A DNA stretch of 42,210 bases from Clostridia bacterium (GCA_900755895.1 CAAEIG010000084.1:1-42210); one strand, 5' to 3'. Shown: positions 1 through 9,278, counted from the first letter of the stretch. The notes: generated by a model not told the origin, from the letters alone. Translations and numbers: made by a program.

Positions 1-1130
1 ATCGTGGGCATCGTCGGCTGGGTCGTAGGAGTCCCCATGGAGGTCTCCGGCGAGATGCCGGCGGCCATAGCGCGAGAACCCATTGTATTGCTGCTGGCAG
101 CAACAGGTCCGAAGGCGCTGGCCATATCGGCCTGAGACATCGTAATAGACATGCTGCCGTCCTTGCCGACCTTGGCAGAGGCAACCTGGGCCGCCATCGA
201 CTCAGGCATCGGCGTATTCTGGAACTTTGCAGCCGGAGCAGTCATCGTAACAGCGCCAGTATTGGCATCTGTGCTGGTCTGGAACCCCATCGACTCCATC
301 TTGGAGGCGCCGAGGGCTGCAGCAGCCTTGGGCGAGTTCAGCATCGAAGGCATATCAGGGACCAGAGCAGGAGCCTGGTCGCCATGCGCGGTTACAGAGT
401 AGCCGCCCCTCGTGGAGATGCCGAGGTTGTCTCGGGCCTTATCGCTGTCATAGGTGATATTGGCCCCAGTCATAACCTCTTCGCCATTCACTCTTTTGGT
501 CGCAGCCTCAACCCCTGTAATACCCATAGCCCGCATGGCGGCACGCTCTTCTTCGGAGCCATTTTCCCAGGTGTTCTGCATCTCACGGAGACGGGCCTGG
601 TCGCTCTGGCTCATCTTGCTCATGTCGTAATGGACATTGGACTGTTTCTGCCCGGCACTCCCAACGCTGGGCTTGCCGAAACTGATACCAGCTGCCTTTT
701 GACCATCTCTATCGAGTGTATAGGTGCTGGCCCCAGTCTTGCTATTGTAAGAACGCTCAGCAAGGCCCTTGCCGTAGACATTGTCTCCGTCTCTATAGTT
801 ACCGCGGTTTTCCAAAGATGACTTATAGGCAACCGCTTCTGGACTGAGAGCAGGTTCTCCGCCACCACCCAGAGGAGGTGTCCCACTACCATCGTTAGAG
901 CCTGGTTTGGGATCCCCCAGGATTGCGCCCGCAGCATCGGAGCCAGCACCTTTAACCTGAGACTTGCCGCTCTCAACAGTCTTGTTGCCGAGCTGCTGCA
1001 GGGGTTTGGAGAGAGCTCCGCCAGTGAAGTGCCGGTCGACTACGCCGAGCGTACCGGCAGCCATACCCACGCCGACGCCTGCAGCAACCTTGGCTCCGCC
1101 ACCCAGGGCTTTCGCACCTGCGCCCAGGAG
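1..1130 (-). CDS. In-frame continuation of the VirB6-like protein beyond the TAG, cut by window edge
   Basis: Directly after the TAG at 1131-1133 the same minus-strand frame runs about 376 codons to position 1 with no further stop. The translation begins LLGAGAKALGGGAKVAAGVG and becomes hydrophilic, rich in Ala, Met, Ser and Gly. It carries no transmembrane segment, as expected for the cytoplasmic tail of long Gram-positive VirB6-like proteins. The first ATG after the stop (GMAAGTLG) has no convincing ribosome binding site, so independent translation is unlikely. A single C-to-T change of CAG (Gln) would create this stop. This may be a nonsense mutation, a sequencing error or stop readthrough; the base after the stop is C, a context known to be leaky. 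The true C-terminus is outside the window. Confidence 0.7.
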
Positions 1131-3224
1131 CTATCCGCCGGTAGAGTTGGCAATGGCATTGGCCGCATTGCGGACACCCTGCACAGGAGCCAATCCGCCA
1201 ACCTTGCTGGTCAGATTCCTAGCTCCCTGTCCTACAGTGGCCAACGCCCGGCCAGCTTTGGTTTCGTTCAAGAACCGCTGTCCAAAGCTGGATTTTGCAG
1301 CCGCCGCGCCGCCGGCACCACCGGCACCGCCATCACCGCCGCCATCCTTGCCGTCTCCGCCCTCTTTGCTGTCATCTTTACCATCGCTGCCACCCTTACC
1401 GCCAGTGAGAGATCTAATACCTCCACCGATGGCGCCGGCAGCAAGACCGGCGCCAAGCATCATCAGGCCGCGGCCAGCACGCTGGCCCTTCTGACCGACC
1501 TGGTCGGCCATGCCGCCAGAATTGCCAAAGAACATCTGACGCAGCAGATTCGTCAGGGGAATCATCACATAGGCCATAACGATCGAGTCGATATTACGGC
1601 CTGAGTCAGGCACCAACAGAATGAAACTGAGCATCAACGCTTGCAAAGGTTGGATGAACAGGTTCGCACAAAACTCTCTGAAAAAGTCAAGCGTCTGCCG
1701 GCGTTTATTCTCGCTGATAGCCATCATGGAGATAAAAATCGGCATCAGCACGATCATCAGAGCCAGGGACAAAGCGCGGAATACATAGAAAACATTGAAG
1801 TAGATCACTGCGCCCAGATATACGGCATAGGAGAGGATAGCGCCAAGGCCGGCACCAGAGTTGGCTGCCAGCTTCTGAAACCGTTCCTGAGCCGTCTTGC
1901 CGCCCAGTATATCATGGAAAATACCAGTCAGTTGAGCACAGGTATCAATCAAAATAGGGATCACATAGGGGATGACAGCCAGCAGGAATGCTACCAAGAA
2001 CAGGTATTTAATCTGCTCGATGGCGCTGGCACGAGCAACTGGATCCATGGTAGACATGGCTTTTTTGCCAACATTGAAGATGATGGCGTAGAGCAACATG
2101 ATAACAGCTGCAATCTCTGCCACAAAGAAGAATGTCCAAATTACCGACTGCCAACTGGAAGGGAACACGCCACCCACATAGGAGGAGGATCCACGAACGC
2201 CGCCGTTGAAAATCAATTCATCGAAGTTCCAAAGGCCGAGGGCGTTGGCAATCCAGTCTACGATGCTGGCAATACCTTCGGCAAATGCCTGTTCGACAAT
2301 ACCGGGTGTGCCGTCGTTAACATTAGATGCTGTCACGCGCAGTTCATCGTCTGCGACATAGTTTGCAAATGCCTCTACAGCAAGAGTTCCCCAGTGGATG
2401 TAGTAATCGTTGGCCCTAACCAGAGTGTCGCCTCTCGTCTGACCAAGACCAGACTTATCCACTCCATAACCTTTCAGCATCCGGTATTGGAAAGTGCGAG
2501 TCTCTGTTTGGCTGCCAATCGTTCGTTCAATAGAAATGTAATAATCAGTACCAGCATTGCTGTGGAAATTCTTATCCACAGGATTTTTTGGCTCTTGGGT
2601 GGTTACCACTGAGCAGCCTTGCTCCTGCCACTGTCCTCCGGGCTTTAGGCCGCTGAAGAAGTTCCCCAGATCTGTCGCATATTGTTTTACCTGTTCATCC
2701 AGGGTATCCCCCTCGGGCTCATACATACCATACTGGTCACCATAGACAAATTTGAAAGCCGCATTCAGGTCATAGATTAGAGAGTTACGAATCAGCTGGG
2801 CGCGGTCAATATCGGCCTGCCTGGACTCATTTCCCCAGCCGGAAAAGCTGATTGCGCCAGGGAAGCTCAAGGGCAGATTATCGACCGTATTGCCGCCCTG
2901 TTTTTCGAATGTCCCGCCTGTCAGAAAACTGATGATGTTGCTATCGGAAGGAGTCTTCGTTTTAATGAGCATTTCCATCAGATCTTTACCAATACGCTTC
3001 GCTTCCATTGGGTGTCCGTTGGTACTAACGCCATGCGACACAACGGCAGCCACAATTTCCCAGGCGGAGGTGTCGACAGCTGTCTGGATATAGGAGCGCT
3101 GAACAGGCAGGATAGGTGCCCAAGCAGGCGATACGAAGCCGCTGACCAGAACGCCAAGCATGATGACCATGGCCGTCAGGAATGCCCAGATCCGGCGCGG
3201 CAGACTCGTAATCGTTTGAGACAT
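1131..3224 (-). CDS. VirB6/TrbL-like conjugation membrane protein, N-terminal part up to an in-frame TAG
   Basis: Polytopic inner-membrane component of a conjugative type IV secretion channel (VirB6/TrbL-like, by topology). The N-terminus has a hydrophobic signal or anchor segment (RIWAFLTAMVIMLGVLV), then about 330 hydrophilic residues, then a cluster of about five membrane helices around residues 350-580, among them a stretch beginning SVIWTFFFVAEIAAVIM. A Gly/Lys/Asp-rich linker follows. The start is the ATG at 3224, because AAAGGAG (3237-3243) lies 12 nt upstream; an upstream TTG in the same frame would touch the ribosome site. It follows virB4 after a 69-nt gap holding a GC hairpin. Reading meets TAG at 1131-1133, but the same frame stays open and coding-like to the window edge, so the native protein is probably much longer. 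Family call is by topology and neighbourhood. Confidence 0.75.
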   Translation of the reverse strand: MSQTITSLPRRIWAFLTAMVIMLGVLVSGFVSPAWAPILPVQRSYIQTAVDTSAWEIVAAVVSHGVSTNGHPMEAKRIGKDLMEMLIKTKTPSDSNIISFLTGGTFEKQGGNTVDNLPLSFPGAISFSGWGNESRQADIDRAQLIRNSLIYDLNAAFKFVYGDQYGMYEPEGDTLDEQVKQYATDLGNFFSGLKPGGQWQEQGCSVVTTQEPKNPVDKNFHSNAGTDYYISIERTIGSQTETRTFQYRMLKGYGVDKSGLGQTRGDTLVRANDYYIHWGTLAVEAFANYVADDELRVTASNVNDGTPGIVEQAFAEGIASIVDWIANALGLWNFDELIFNGGVRGSSSYVGGVFPSSWQSVIWTFFFVAEIAAVIMLLYAIIFNVGKKAMSTMDPVARASAIEQIKYLFLVAFLLAVIPYVIPILIDTCAQLTGIFHDILGGKTAQERFQKLAANSGAGLGAILSYAVYLGAVIYFNVFYVFRALSLALMIVLMPIFISMMAISENKRRQTLDFFREFCANLFIQPLQALMLSFILLVPDSGRNIDSIVMAYVMIPLTNLLRQMFFGNSGGMADQVGQKGQRAGRGLMMLGAGLAAGAIGGGIRSLTGGKGGSDGKDDSKEGGDGKDGGGDGGAGGAGGAAAAKSSFGQRFLNETKAGRALATVGQGARNLTSKVGGLAPVQGVRNAANAIANSTGG

Positions 3225-3293
3225 GAATCTTTTCAACTCCTTTCTTGGGCCGGGCCCCGAAGCGCATGCTCCGGGGGCGGCCAGAGTTTAGTG

Positions 3294-5270
3294 TTACTTG
3301 CGGCCAGCGATCGTTCGCTTTTCGATGAGATACTTTTCGATATCCATGGGGAATGCATACCCAATGGTCGCCTCCGAGTTCATCTTGAGCAGGAAATGGC
3401 CGCGGGCCGGCGAGGTCAGGTAGGACCGCTCGCCGTTGGAGAGCTTGAACTTCTCCTGGACGGCGTCCAGGTCCGTAGAGCTCTGCTTCAGAAAGATGTT
3501 AACCACTGCGTTGGAGAGGACAGCCTCGCCCTGGGGGCAGCTCACGAACTCCTTGAAGTTCTGAGAGGCCACCAGCAAGCAGCAGTTCCGCTTACGGGAC
3601 CGACGGGAACAGGTCTCAAGGAACTGGGCGGTAAACTGGAAACCAGGCATATTGGGATTGGTCAGCATCCACGCCTCATCGCAGACGATGCGCTTGCGGA
3701 GCTTGGGGTTCTTCTTGGCGAACTTCTCCCAGGCCCAGGACAGGGCATTATACATGCCGATCGGCCGGAGCACATTTTCCTCCAGCTGCTTGATATCAAA
3801 GCAGATGACCGGAGCGTCCGTGTAGTTGGCCATGTCCTCAGAGGTGGTCTGGTCGAACAGGCCATACACGCCGTCCCTCTTGAACATGCGCAGGGCGTTG
3901 GCAACCGAGACCAGAGTCTCATTGCCGGGCGTCTGGGCGATCTCTTCCAGCTTCCGGTGGAAGTCGGAGAAGGTTGGCATGGGGCGCTTGTGGCCGTGGT
4001 GGACAAACTCGCCCTTGTCGTTCATCACCACATCGTCATCATACAGAGAGGTATAATCCTCAGAGAAACCGAACTCCTCGTAGATGCTGGCCAGGGCGAA
4101 GGAGACCAGAGAGCGCTGCTCCTGGGTCAGTTCGCCAGTCATCACCCCGATCAGGTTCAGCAGGTCAGCCACCTTTTCTTTGATGTTGACGATGCGCTCG
4201 CCGGTGGCCTGGCCGTCTTCATCCAGAACTTCCTCATCCTCCAAATCGAAGGGGTTGGGGATGGTGGTAGAGCCGGGGGCAATCTTGATGACCTTGCCGC
4301 CCAGAGCCTCGGTGATGGTGCTGTACTCGCCTTCAGGGTCGATGATAACGGTCCGCACACCCTGGAGGGCAGAGCGCATCGTCAGCAACGACACCAGGAA
4401 GGTCTTGCCGGAACCAGCCCGGCCAAGCACCGTGGTATTGCCATTCTCCAGGATCCGCCGGTCAAAGAAGTCCACATAGATGGGCGTCTGTGTCTGCAGA
4501 TTGACACCAATCAGGGTGCCGGACGGATGGGAGATCTCAGCATTGTAGAAAGGGAAACAGGCCGTCAAACCCTCAGATGAAAAGTTGCGGAAATTCTTGG
4601 GCAGCCAGGTTTTTCCAAACGGCATGCCAGACTTGTAACCCTGGTCCTGGCGCAGGTGCAGGGGCATCAGTTTGATCTTTTTGCCCCGCAGCGTGTTGTC
4701 CAGCATCTGAGTCTCCTTGTCCAGCTGGTCCACCGTTTTACCATACAGGTTACAGATCATCTGGACTTGGAACATGGAGATGTAGTTCTGCTCGATCTTC
4801 TCACGCTCACGGACCAGCTCGGAGATCTGGTTGCCCAAGCGGGTCACATTTCGGGTCTGCCCTTTTTCAGATTCCACATCCAGCTGGGCTTCGTACTGGG
4901 TGATTTTATCGGTCAGCTCATCGATGGCCTCACGCTCGTCCATGGGGTTGATGTGGATGGTCATATCCAGGTCACCATCATAGTTATAGAGCTTATCGGC
5001 CCAGCCAACCATGATGTGCTTGGGGAAACCAGTCAGCAGGAAGCTGCGCATGACCCGGTCGCCGATGCCCAAATGGTCGAACTCAGTCCGGTCAAAGCTC
5101 GGCGGAGACATCATATCCTTCAAGGTAGGCACACCCTTCTCCAGCATGGTGGCTCCGGAGACCTTGGGCTTCTGCACATCACCAATGATCAGCTCCGGCT
5201 CCTGAGCTACTTCGGCAGCCTTGCCCTTCTTTTTGGACTTCTTTTCTTTCTTGTTCTTTCCGAAAGCCAT
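3294..5270 (-). CDS. virB4: VirB4-like conjugation ATPase
   Basis: Cytoplasmic ATPase that energises assembly and substrate passage in a type IV secretion system. The 658-residue product has a Lys-rich N-terminus, a coiled-coil-like stretch at about residues 115-165, Walker A GRAGSGKT at 283-290, the VirB4-typical DPEGEY at 311-316, Walker B IVCDEAW around 528-534, and a downstream motif (LLVASQNF) typical of the RecA-like core. It is shorter than the usual ~800 residues: the N-terminal TraC-like domain seems to be encoded by the preceding gene. The start ATG overlaps that gene's stop as TAATG, so the two are translationally coupled. Confidence in the ATPase family is high. Confidence 0.95.
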   Translation of the reverse strand: MAFGKNKKEKKSKKKGKAAEVAQEPELIIGDVQKPKVSGATMLEKGVPTLKDMMSPPSFDRTEFDHLGIGDRVMRSFLLTGFPKHIMVGWADKLYNYDGDLDMTIHINPMDEREAIDELTDKITQYEAQLDVESEKGQTRNVTRLGNQISELVREREKIEQNYISMFQVQMICNLYGKTVDQLDKETQMLDNTLRGKKIKLMPLHLRQDQGYKSGMPFGKTWLPKNFRNFSSEGLTACFPFYNAEISHPSGTLIGVNLQTQTPIYVDFFDRRILENGNTTVLGRAGSGKTFLVSLLTMRSALQGVRTVIIDPEGEYSTITEALGGKVIKIAPGSTTIPNPFDLEDEEVLDEDGQATGERIVNIKEKVADLLNLIGVMTGELTQEQRSLVSFALASIYEEFGFSEDYTSLYDDDVVMNDKGEFVHHGHKRPMPTFSDFHRKLEEIAQTPGNETLVSVANALRMFKRDGVYGLFDQTTSEDMANYTDAPVICFDIKQLEENVLRPIGMYNALSWAWEKFAKKNPKLRKRIVCDEAWMLTNPNMPGFQFTAQFLETCSRRSRKRNCCLLVASQNFKEFVSCPQGEAVLSNAVVNIFLKQSSTDLDAVQEKFKLSNGERSYLTSPARGHFLLKMNSEATIGYAFPMDIEKYLIEKRTIAGRK

Positions 5271-6217
5271 TACAGGTCACCTCCATCAGTAAAGTACCCG
5301 GCATATTTCATCCGAATCTGCTCCATGCGCCGCTGGGCTTCCTTCTGGAGGAGAATCATCTCCTGCATGGCGCCCTGACCATTCTTATCGCTGTCCACAT
5401 TGCTGGCGCGCAGTTTGTTGATGGTTTCGCCAAGGATCAGGTCCAGCATGCCCACACGAGGCAAATCGCGGAACTTATCCTCAACGCCATCCACGAACAG
5501 AGCAAACGCCTCGTTGCTGGCGATAGCTTCGGCATAGCTGAAGCCTTCTCGGTTGTAGCAGCTGTACACAAGCTCAATGAGCTCGGCAGTACTCAGGGTA
5601 CGGGTGATGATCCCAACGGCGTCCAAGCCACTGCGGACAGCGTTGCACCGGTTCAGCAACTCCTTGTTGGCGTAGGCAGCCTTTTCACCGTCCGTCAGCC
5701 CATCCAAGCCAATAGCTTCATCATATGGAACAACAATGTAGCGTTTCTTCTGCTGGTTGTTGCCAATGCGGACATTCAGATTCTCCATGTCGGCCATAAA
5801 ATGATCGGCGTAGTTCTTCATGCCCGGGAACTCCACCAGCGTCTTGGAGATCTCAGTCCGCAGAGATTCCACCCGGTGGGTGTTGTCGATCTCTTTCGTC
5901 TGCAGGAAAATCGAAATGGGGAAACTCAAAGAGTTAATGAACTGCTGGAAGGACATCTCGATCTGGTCGCGCTCGCCTTCCGTCTTCAGGTCATAGTTCA
6001 GGGCCGAGCATTCGATGACAGCCCGGTAGCTGTGGTTGGGCATCACGATCATGTTGTTGCGGATGTCGTCGAAGGGCAGGAAATCCTGGGCGATCTCAAG
6101 GTCGCTGTTTTCAGATTTATCCTTTTGCATAGGGTCCAGTTTCTTGACCATCAGGAAAAGACCGGCTCCGATGGCTCCGACGATCACGAGCATGATCAGA
6201 ATGATCAGTACAGGCAT
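5270..6217 (-). CDS. Membrane-anchored TraC/VirB4 N-terminal-domain-like protein
   Basis: A 315-residue protein with one N-terminal membrane helix (residues 2-24, LIILIMLVIVGAIGAGLFL) and a soluble domain. That domain resembles the N-terminal domain of VirB4/TraC proteins (ALNYDLKTEGERDQ, then FQQFINSLSFPISIFLQTK). It carries no Walker motifs. With the short VirB4 encoded next, it suggests that a normally single VirB4 polypeptide is split into an anchor subunit and a motor subunit. The start is supported by GAGGAGG about 12 nt upstream. It follows the prgI-like gene by 21 nt and overlaps virB4 by one base (TAATG). Similarity is by pattern recognition only; function is inferred from position. 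Confidence 0.6.
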   Translation of the reverse strand: MPVLIILIMLVIVGAIGAGLFLMVKKLDPMQKDKSENSDLEIAQDFLPFDDIRNNMIVMPNHSYRAVIECSALNYDLKTEGERDQIEMSFQQFINSLSFPISIFLQTKEIDNTHRVESLRTEISKTLVEFPGMKNYADHFMADMENLNVRIGNNQQKKRYIVVPYDEAIGLDGLTDGEKAAYANKELLNRCNAVRSGLDAVGIITRTLSTAELIELVYSCYNREGFSYAEAIASNEAFALFVDGVEDKFRDLPRVGMLDLILGETINKLRASNVDSDKNGQGAMQEMILLQKEAQRRMEQIRMKYAGYFTDGGDL

Positions 6218-6238
6218 AGCTACTTCTTACCTCCTCTA

Positions 6239-6607
6239 TCAGAAAATGTTTTCGCTCTCCTTGGCCTTCTGCTCCCGCTCATAGTCGCTGGCCCGGTCCA
6301 TGCGATAGGTCATGGTGTTGACCAAATGCTTGCTCTTCTTCTGGAATTTGAATCTCCAGATCAGATACTGGACCAGGGTGAGCCCGCCCTTGTTATAGAA
6401 GGCAAAGGGCAGACCGATTGCGGCTGCTGGGATAAGCCCGATCATGAGAGCCAGAACAGGCGGCATGATTTTGGCCATGCCGACAAATACACCAGCTCCG
6501 ACGATGAGGCCTGCAGCGATCCAGCCAGCTTGACCAAAGGTCAAAAGGCCGCCTACGGCCTTTTCTTTTTCGGCCATGTCGTTGGCGATACGATATACTC
6601 TCGCCAT
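6239..6607 (-). CDS. PrgI-family small membrane protein of a Gram-positive T4SS
   Basis: First gene of the secretion operon, 122 residues. It opens with YRIANDMAEKEKAVGG, as PrgI-family proteins do. Two membrane helices follow (about residues 24-45 and 50-70), then a short basic region with RFKFQKKSKH and an acidic tail. PrgI-type proteins are the Gram-positive counterpart of VirB3-like subunits and sit beside VirB4 at the membrane. The start ATG at 6607 has AAAGGAGGTG at ideal distance. A promoter word lies about 95 nt upstream. Gene order prgI-like, TraC-like, virB4, virB6 supports the call. Confidence 0.75.
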   Translation of the reverse strand: MARVYRIANDMAEKEKAVGGLLTFGQAGWIAAGLIVGAGVFVGMAKIMPPVLALMIGLIPAAAIGLPFAFYNKGGLTLVQYLIWRFKFQKKSKHLVNTMTYRMDRASDYEREQKAKESENIF

Positions 6608-6702
6608 GTGTGGGTGACACCTCCTTTAGGGTTCGTCCCGCATGACCGGCTTTGTTTAGGGAGATGATTGGGACCGGTATGGGGCTGTGGTCTTTTACTT
6701 TT

Positions 6703-6714
6703 GAATACTATGCA
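6703..6714 (-). promoter_or_regulatory. Promoter word upstream of the secretion operon
   Basis: The minus strand reads TGCATAGTATTC, an extended -10 type word (TGn plus a TATAAT-like hexamer), about 95 nt before the prgI-like start. The same word occurs before most transcription units of this window. No good -35 is visible. Confidence 0.5.
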
Positions 6715-6792
6715 AATGTGCTGAAAGCTATTGCCGGAGATTGGAATGTGGATTTGCCCCTGCCTTTTGTTGGGGACCTGTGGTGGTTGGGT

Positions 6793-6892
6793 GTCTTTTC
6801 TAACGAAGAAAGTGGCAGGGAATTTGTCTTTTGCTCTGGAGCATGGCCGCGGGCCGGTTCCCTCGCAGGAACCGATGTTGGGGCCGTGAGAT
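6793..6892 (-). repeat. Palindromic intergenic repeat, copy 1a
   Basis: Begins GTCTTTTCTAACGAAGAAAG and ends GGGGCCGTGAGATA on the plus strand, so the consensus orientation is minus. The core hairpin is GGTTCCCTCGCAGGAACC. It pairs with the opposite-facing copy at 7114-7213, giving an inverted repeat of about 420 bp between the secretion operon and the paralog cluster. The 6608-7271 gap contains only the promoter, these two copies, a CGTT...AACG mini-palindrome near 6951-6970 and a terminator. ORFs across it are translations of the repeat. Confidence 0.85.
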
Positions 6893-7113
6893 ATCCTCTC
6901 CCCTGCTGGGCATTTTTGGGTTGGGCGTTGCGCACTACAGTGAGGTGGGTTCGTTGTAGTACAAAACGATTAGCTCCGCGAAACGGTTTCGTGCGAGCAG
7001 TTTCGGCAGAATGAGTCTTCCCGTTTTGCATATGAGAAACAAAAATATCGGAGAGGAATGGGGTCCCCAACTTCCGCCATGGAGGCTGTTTCGTTTTGCG
7101 CGGGGATTTCGCA

Positions 7114-7213
7114 GTCTCACGGACCCGGCATCGGTTCCCGTGAGGGAACCGGCCCGCAGCGGGCCACTAGGCAAAGAGAAATTTCCCTGCCGCTTTCTTT
7201 GTTAAAAAAGACA
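7114..7213 (+). repeat. Palindromic intergenic repeat, copy 1b
   Basis: Starts GTCTCACGGACCCGGCATCG, has hairpin GGTTCCCGTGAGGGAACC, then CCGGCCCGCAGC, and ends TTTCTTTGTTAAAAAAGAC. It faces copy 1a, so the A-rich ends point outward like terminal inverted repeats. Confidence 0.9.
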
Positions 7214-7252
7214 AAAATCCGGGGCCCGGGCCGCAAAAGCCCAGGTCCCAGA
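7212..7252 (-). terminator. Intrinsic terminator after the GNAT-fusion paralog
   Basis: On the minus strand a GC-rich stem (CCTGGGC...GCCCGGG, partly imperfect) is followed by ATTTTTGTCTTTTTT. It sits just after the TGA at 7272-7274 and ends the two-gene unit 9196-7272. Confidence 0.75.
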
Positions 7253-7271
7253 TTTCGTTTTTTGGCAACGA

Positions 7272-8441
7272 TCAGACAATCTCCAGCCCCATGACAGGGA
7301 GTCCCTTTTTCCCGCAGAGGTCTGAGAACCCCAGCGACTTAAAGAAGACAGGCTCCTCTTCGTCGGCAGGGAGAAGAAATATCCAATGGGTGGTTCCATC
7401 CTCTCCCCAGCCTTTTTCCTTTACAGCCTTCGCCATACTGGTTTTAACGAGAAATTCGGTTCTGCCCTTGGCGCGGTGCTCCTGCAGGATGAAGACATCA
7501 TCGATCAGGAGCCCATCCTCCGGGCGGACTCGCAAAACCTCTTTCTTAGGCATACCCAGGGTCCCATGTACAGGACAGAGCATGCAGTAGCCTACCAGCT
7601 TGTTCCTTGCAAACAGTCCGTAGGGGAACCCTTCCATTGAGAGGATCTCGCCCAAATATTCGTTCTGAATTCTGGTGCTGAGAGACTGGATACTGCGCTC
7701 GTCCTCGGCAGTGAGCTGCCGGACATGATATTCCATATTATCTGTCTCCTGCAGCTTGGAGATGTCGTCGCTCGAAACAACGATATCCCCTCCAGACACC
7801 CGGCACATGCAGTTCGGGTCCAACAGGGCGAATGAGACGCTGCCAATGAGCAGCTCATAGTCGCTGGCATCCTTTAACATCCCGGAGACGATACCTCTTG
7901 AACCAGTATCAAGAAGAACCTTTTTGCCGACCAGCGCCTCAGGCTTCTGTGCCAGCGGCTCCAGGACCGGGTACCAGGCGTAGCCCATGGACAGGTTTGC
8001 CGGCGCAGCGGTTCCGAGGATCCGGTTGAAGTCTCCCTCCTGAGATAAGAAGCGCTTCCTGGAGAAAACGCTCCAGCCGTGGGCGACCTTCTCAAGATCG
8101 TCCATCTCATCTGACATGCGCGGCTCGCCTTCCTGTATGGCCTGGATCAGCCGGCAGTTATAGGCCTTGCCGTCGATGGTGATTTGGCGTCCGTGGACGA
8201 GCCCGAGCGTTTCCAGTGCGCCATAAGAGACTGAATACAGGACCGGCTCGACAGCAATCAGAAGATCGCCCACTTCGAACCAGTAAATTTCCTGCCCATA
8301 CACCGTATCGCTAATCATAACTGGTGCATCGGCCTTGTAGCGGGAGAGGTTCTTCCCTACCTCTACAGGCTTGCCGCGGACATAGGGCGTGCCCAGGGCC
8401 CTGGTATACAGCATCTTTGCCCAAAGTGGTTTGTCTACCAT
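7272..8441 (-). CDS. Fusion of a GWRPVLEP-family module with a GNAT acetyltransferase-like domain
   Basis: 389 residues. Residues 1 to about 225 are a diverged copy of the module found in the four upstream genes: YGQEIYWFEVGDLLIAVEP, then HGRQITIDGKAYNCRLI, GYAWYPVLEPL in place of GWRPVLEP, and SDYELLIGS. Residues about 235-389 look like a GNAT acyltransferase fold: LVGYCMLCPV, then LLIDDVFILQEHRAKGRTEF (the acetyl-CoA-binding loop region), then FFKSLGF near the end. The start ATG has AAAGGAGG upstream, within the last codons of the preceding gene (two bases separate stop and start), so expression is coupled. The substrate is unknown. The fusion suggests that the module delivers or targets an acetyltransferase, which is inference. 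Confidence 0.65.
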   Translation of the reverse strand: MVDKPLWAKMLYTRALGTPYVRGKPVEVGKNLSRYKADAPVMISDTVYGQEIYWFEVGDLLIAVEPVLYSVSYGALETLGLVHGRQITIDGKAYNCRLIQAIQEGEPRMSDEMDDLEKVAHGWSVFSRKRFLSQEGDFNRILGTAAPANLSMGYAWYPVLEPLAQKPEALVGKKVLLDTGSRGIVSGMLKDASDYELLIGSVSFALLDPNCMCRVSGGDIVVSSDDISKLQETDNMEYHVRQLTAEDERSIQSLSTRIQNEYLGEILSMEGFPYGLFARNKLVGYCMLCPVHGTLGMPKKEVLRVRPEDGLLIDDVFILQEHRAKGRTEFLVKTSMAKAVKEKGWGEDGTTHWIFLLPADEEEPVFFKSLGFSDLCGKKGLPVMGLEIV

Positions 8442-8443
8442 TT

Positions 8444-9196
8444 TTAATCCTCCTTTGCCGTTTCCTCCAAGGGCAGCACAAAATCGATTCTGGACAAGTC
8501 GGCAATGACCGAGCCGTCCGGCAGATTCAGTGCAAACTCCCTAAAATTACATCCAAACGATTTGATCCTGGCGTCGCGGAGCATCAGGTCGTAGTCACCG
8601 ACCGATTCCAGCTTTCCATGGATGGTCGAGTCCTGGCTCTTCACCACAACATCAACGCCAATCAGCATGTCGATGTCAGGCGGGATCGGCCTTATGGGCT
8701 CCAATACCGGCCGCCAGCCAAACGATGTCAGCCCCGAATTCTTGGAATACTGGGCCCGCCCTCTTGCAGAGCTGCCGCCACGCAGGTCATACATGTCAGG
8801 CTGGAGCGGGTCGACCGCATTCATACACCAGCTGTAGCCGCAGGAGATGTTCCACAGCAGCGATTCGTCCGGACAGGAGTCCAGGAAATGGCCCCATTCA
8901 TCATTGGGAGTATGGTTGGCGCCATTCTTCATGGTACGGGCCCAATACCGCTTGCCGTCAATCTCGACCTTTTTGCCGAGGATCAGCTCATTGCGGTCCA
9001 GGTCCTCCCAGGAGACGCCTTTCAGGATATTCCTGGTTGCGATCAACAGCCCATCGTGCTCCAGCCATTCGATCTCATTGCCGGGAGTACTGGCCCCCAG
9101 CGTTATGGTCGGATGGTCCTTATAGCGGTAGTACATCCGGCCCGGCAGGACTGGCTTGCTGCGGATGATCAGATTGCCGAATTTCTTGATCTCCAT
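8444..9196 (-). CDS. GWRPVLEP-family paralog, copy D
   Basis: 250 residues, function unknown. Features shared with its neighbours: an N-terminal FGNLIIRSKPVLPG, then PGNEIEWLEHDGLLIATRNI, SWEDLDRNELILGKKVEIDG with K-Y contacts, a central WSWC-like stretch (GYSWCMNA), a DLRGGSSARGRA segment before FGWRPVLEPI, and a C-terminal VGDYDLMLRDARI. The aromatic, Arg-rich segment running into GWRPVLE recalls the end of C-type-lectin-like folds such as formylglycine-generating-enzyme-type or DGR target proteins. That is only a motif-level resemblance. No signal peptide or membrane helix is seen, so it is probably cytoplasmic. It has its own promoter word at 9244-9254 and an AGGAGG site. Confidence 0.8.
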   Translation of the reverse strand: MEIKKFGNLIIRSKPVLPGRMYYRYKDHPTITLGASTPGNEIEWLEHDGLLIATRNILKGVSWEDLDRNELILGKKVEIDGKRYWARTMKNGANHTPNDEWGHFLDSCPDESLLWNISCGYSWCMNAVDPLQPDMYDLRGGSSARGRAQYSKNSGLTSFGWRPVLEPIRPIPPDIDMLIGVDVVVKSQDSTIHGKLESVGDYDLMLRDARIKSFGCNFREFALNLPDGSVIADLSRIDFVLPLEETAKED

Positions 9197-9243
9197 TATA
9201 TTTTCCTCCTTCGTTTCGTATCTCCAAGATTGCGAATCTGGTC

Positions 9244-9254
9244 TGTTATATGCA
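9244..9254 (-). promoter_or_regulatory. Promoter word for paralogs D and E
   Basis: The minus strand reads TGCATATAACA about 50 nt before the ATG at 9196 and just beyond the terminator of the preceding unit as transcribed. It matches the shared TGCATAnnAT word. Confidence 0.5.
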
Positions 9255-9278
9255 GGCTAAGCCAGCTCCATTCTGGAC

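Noticed and set aside
7011..7294. Short ORFs over repeat copies (also near 14644, 18141, 20445-20760, 30506-30988, 32453-32683, 37878-38063)
   Set aside because: They are translations of the palindromic repeat in several frames, recur wherever the repeat does, and have no start signals.
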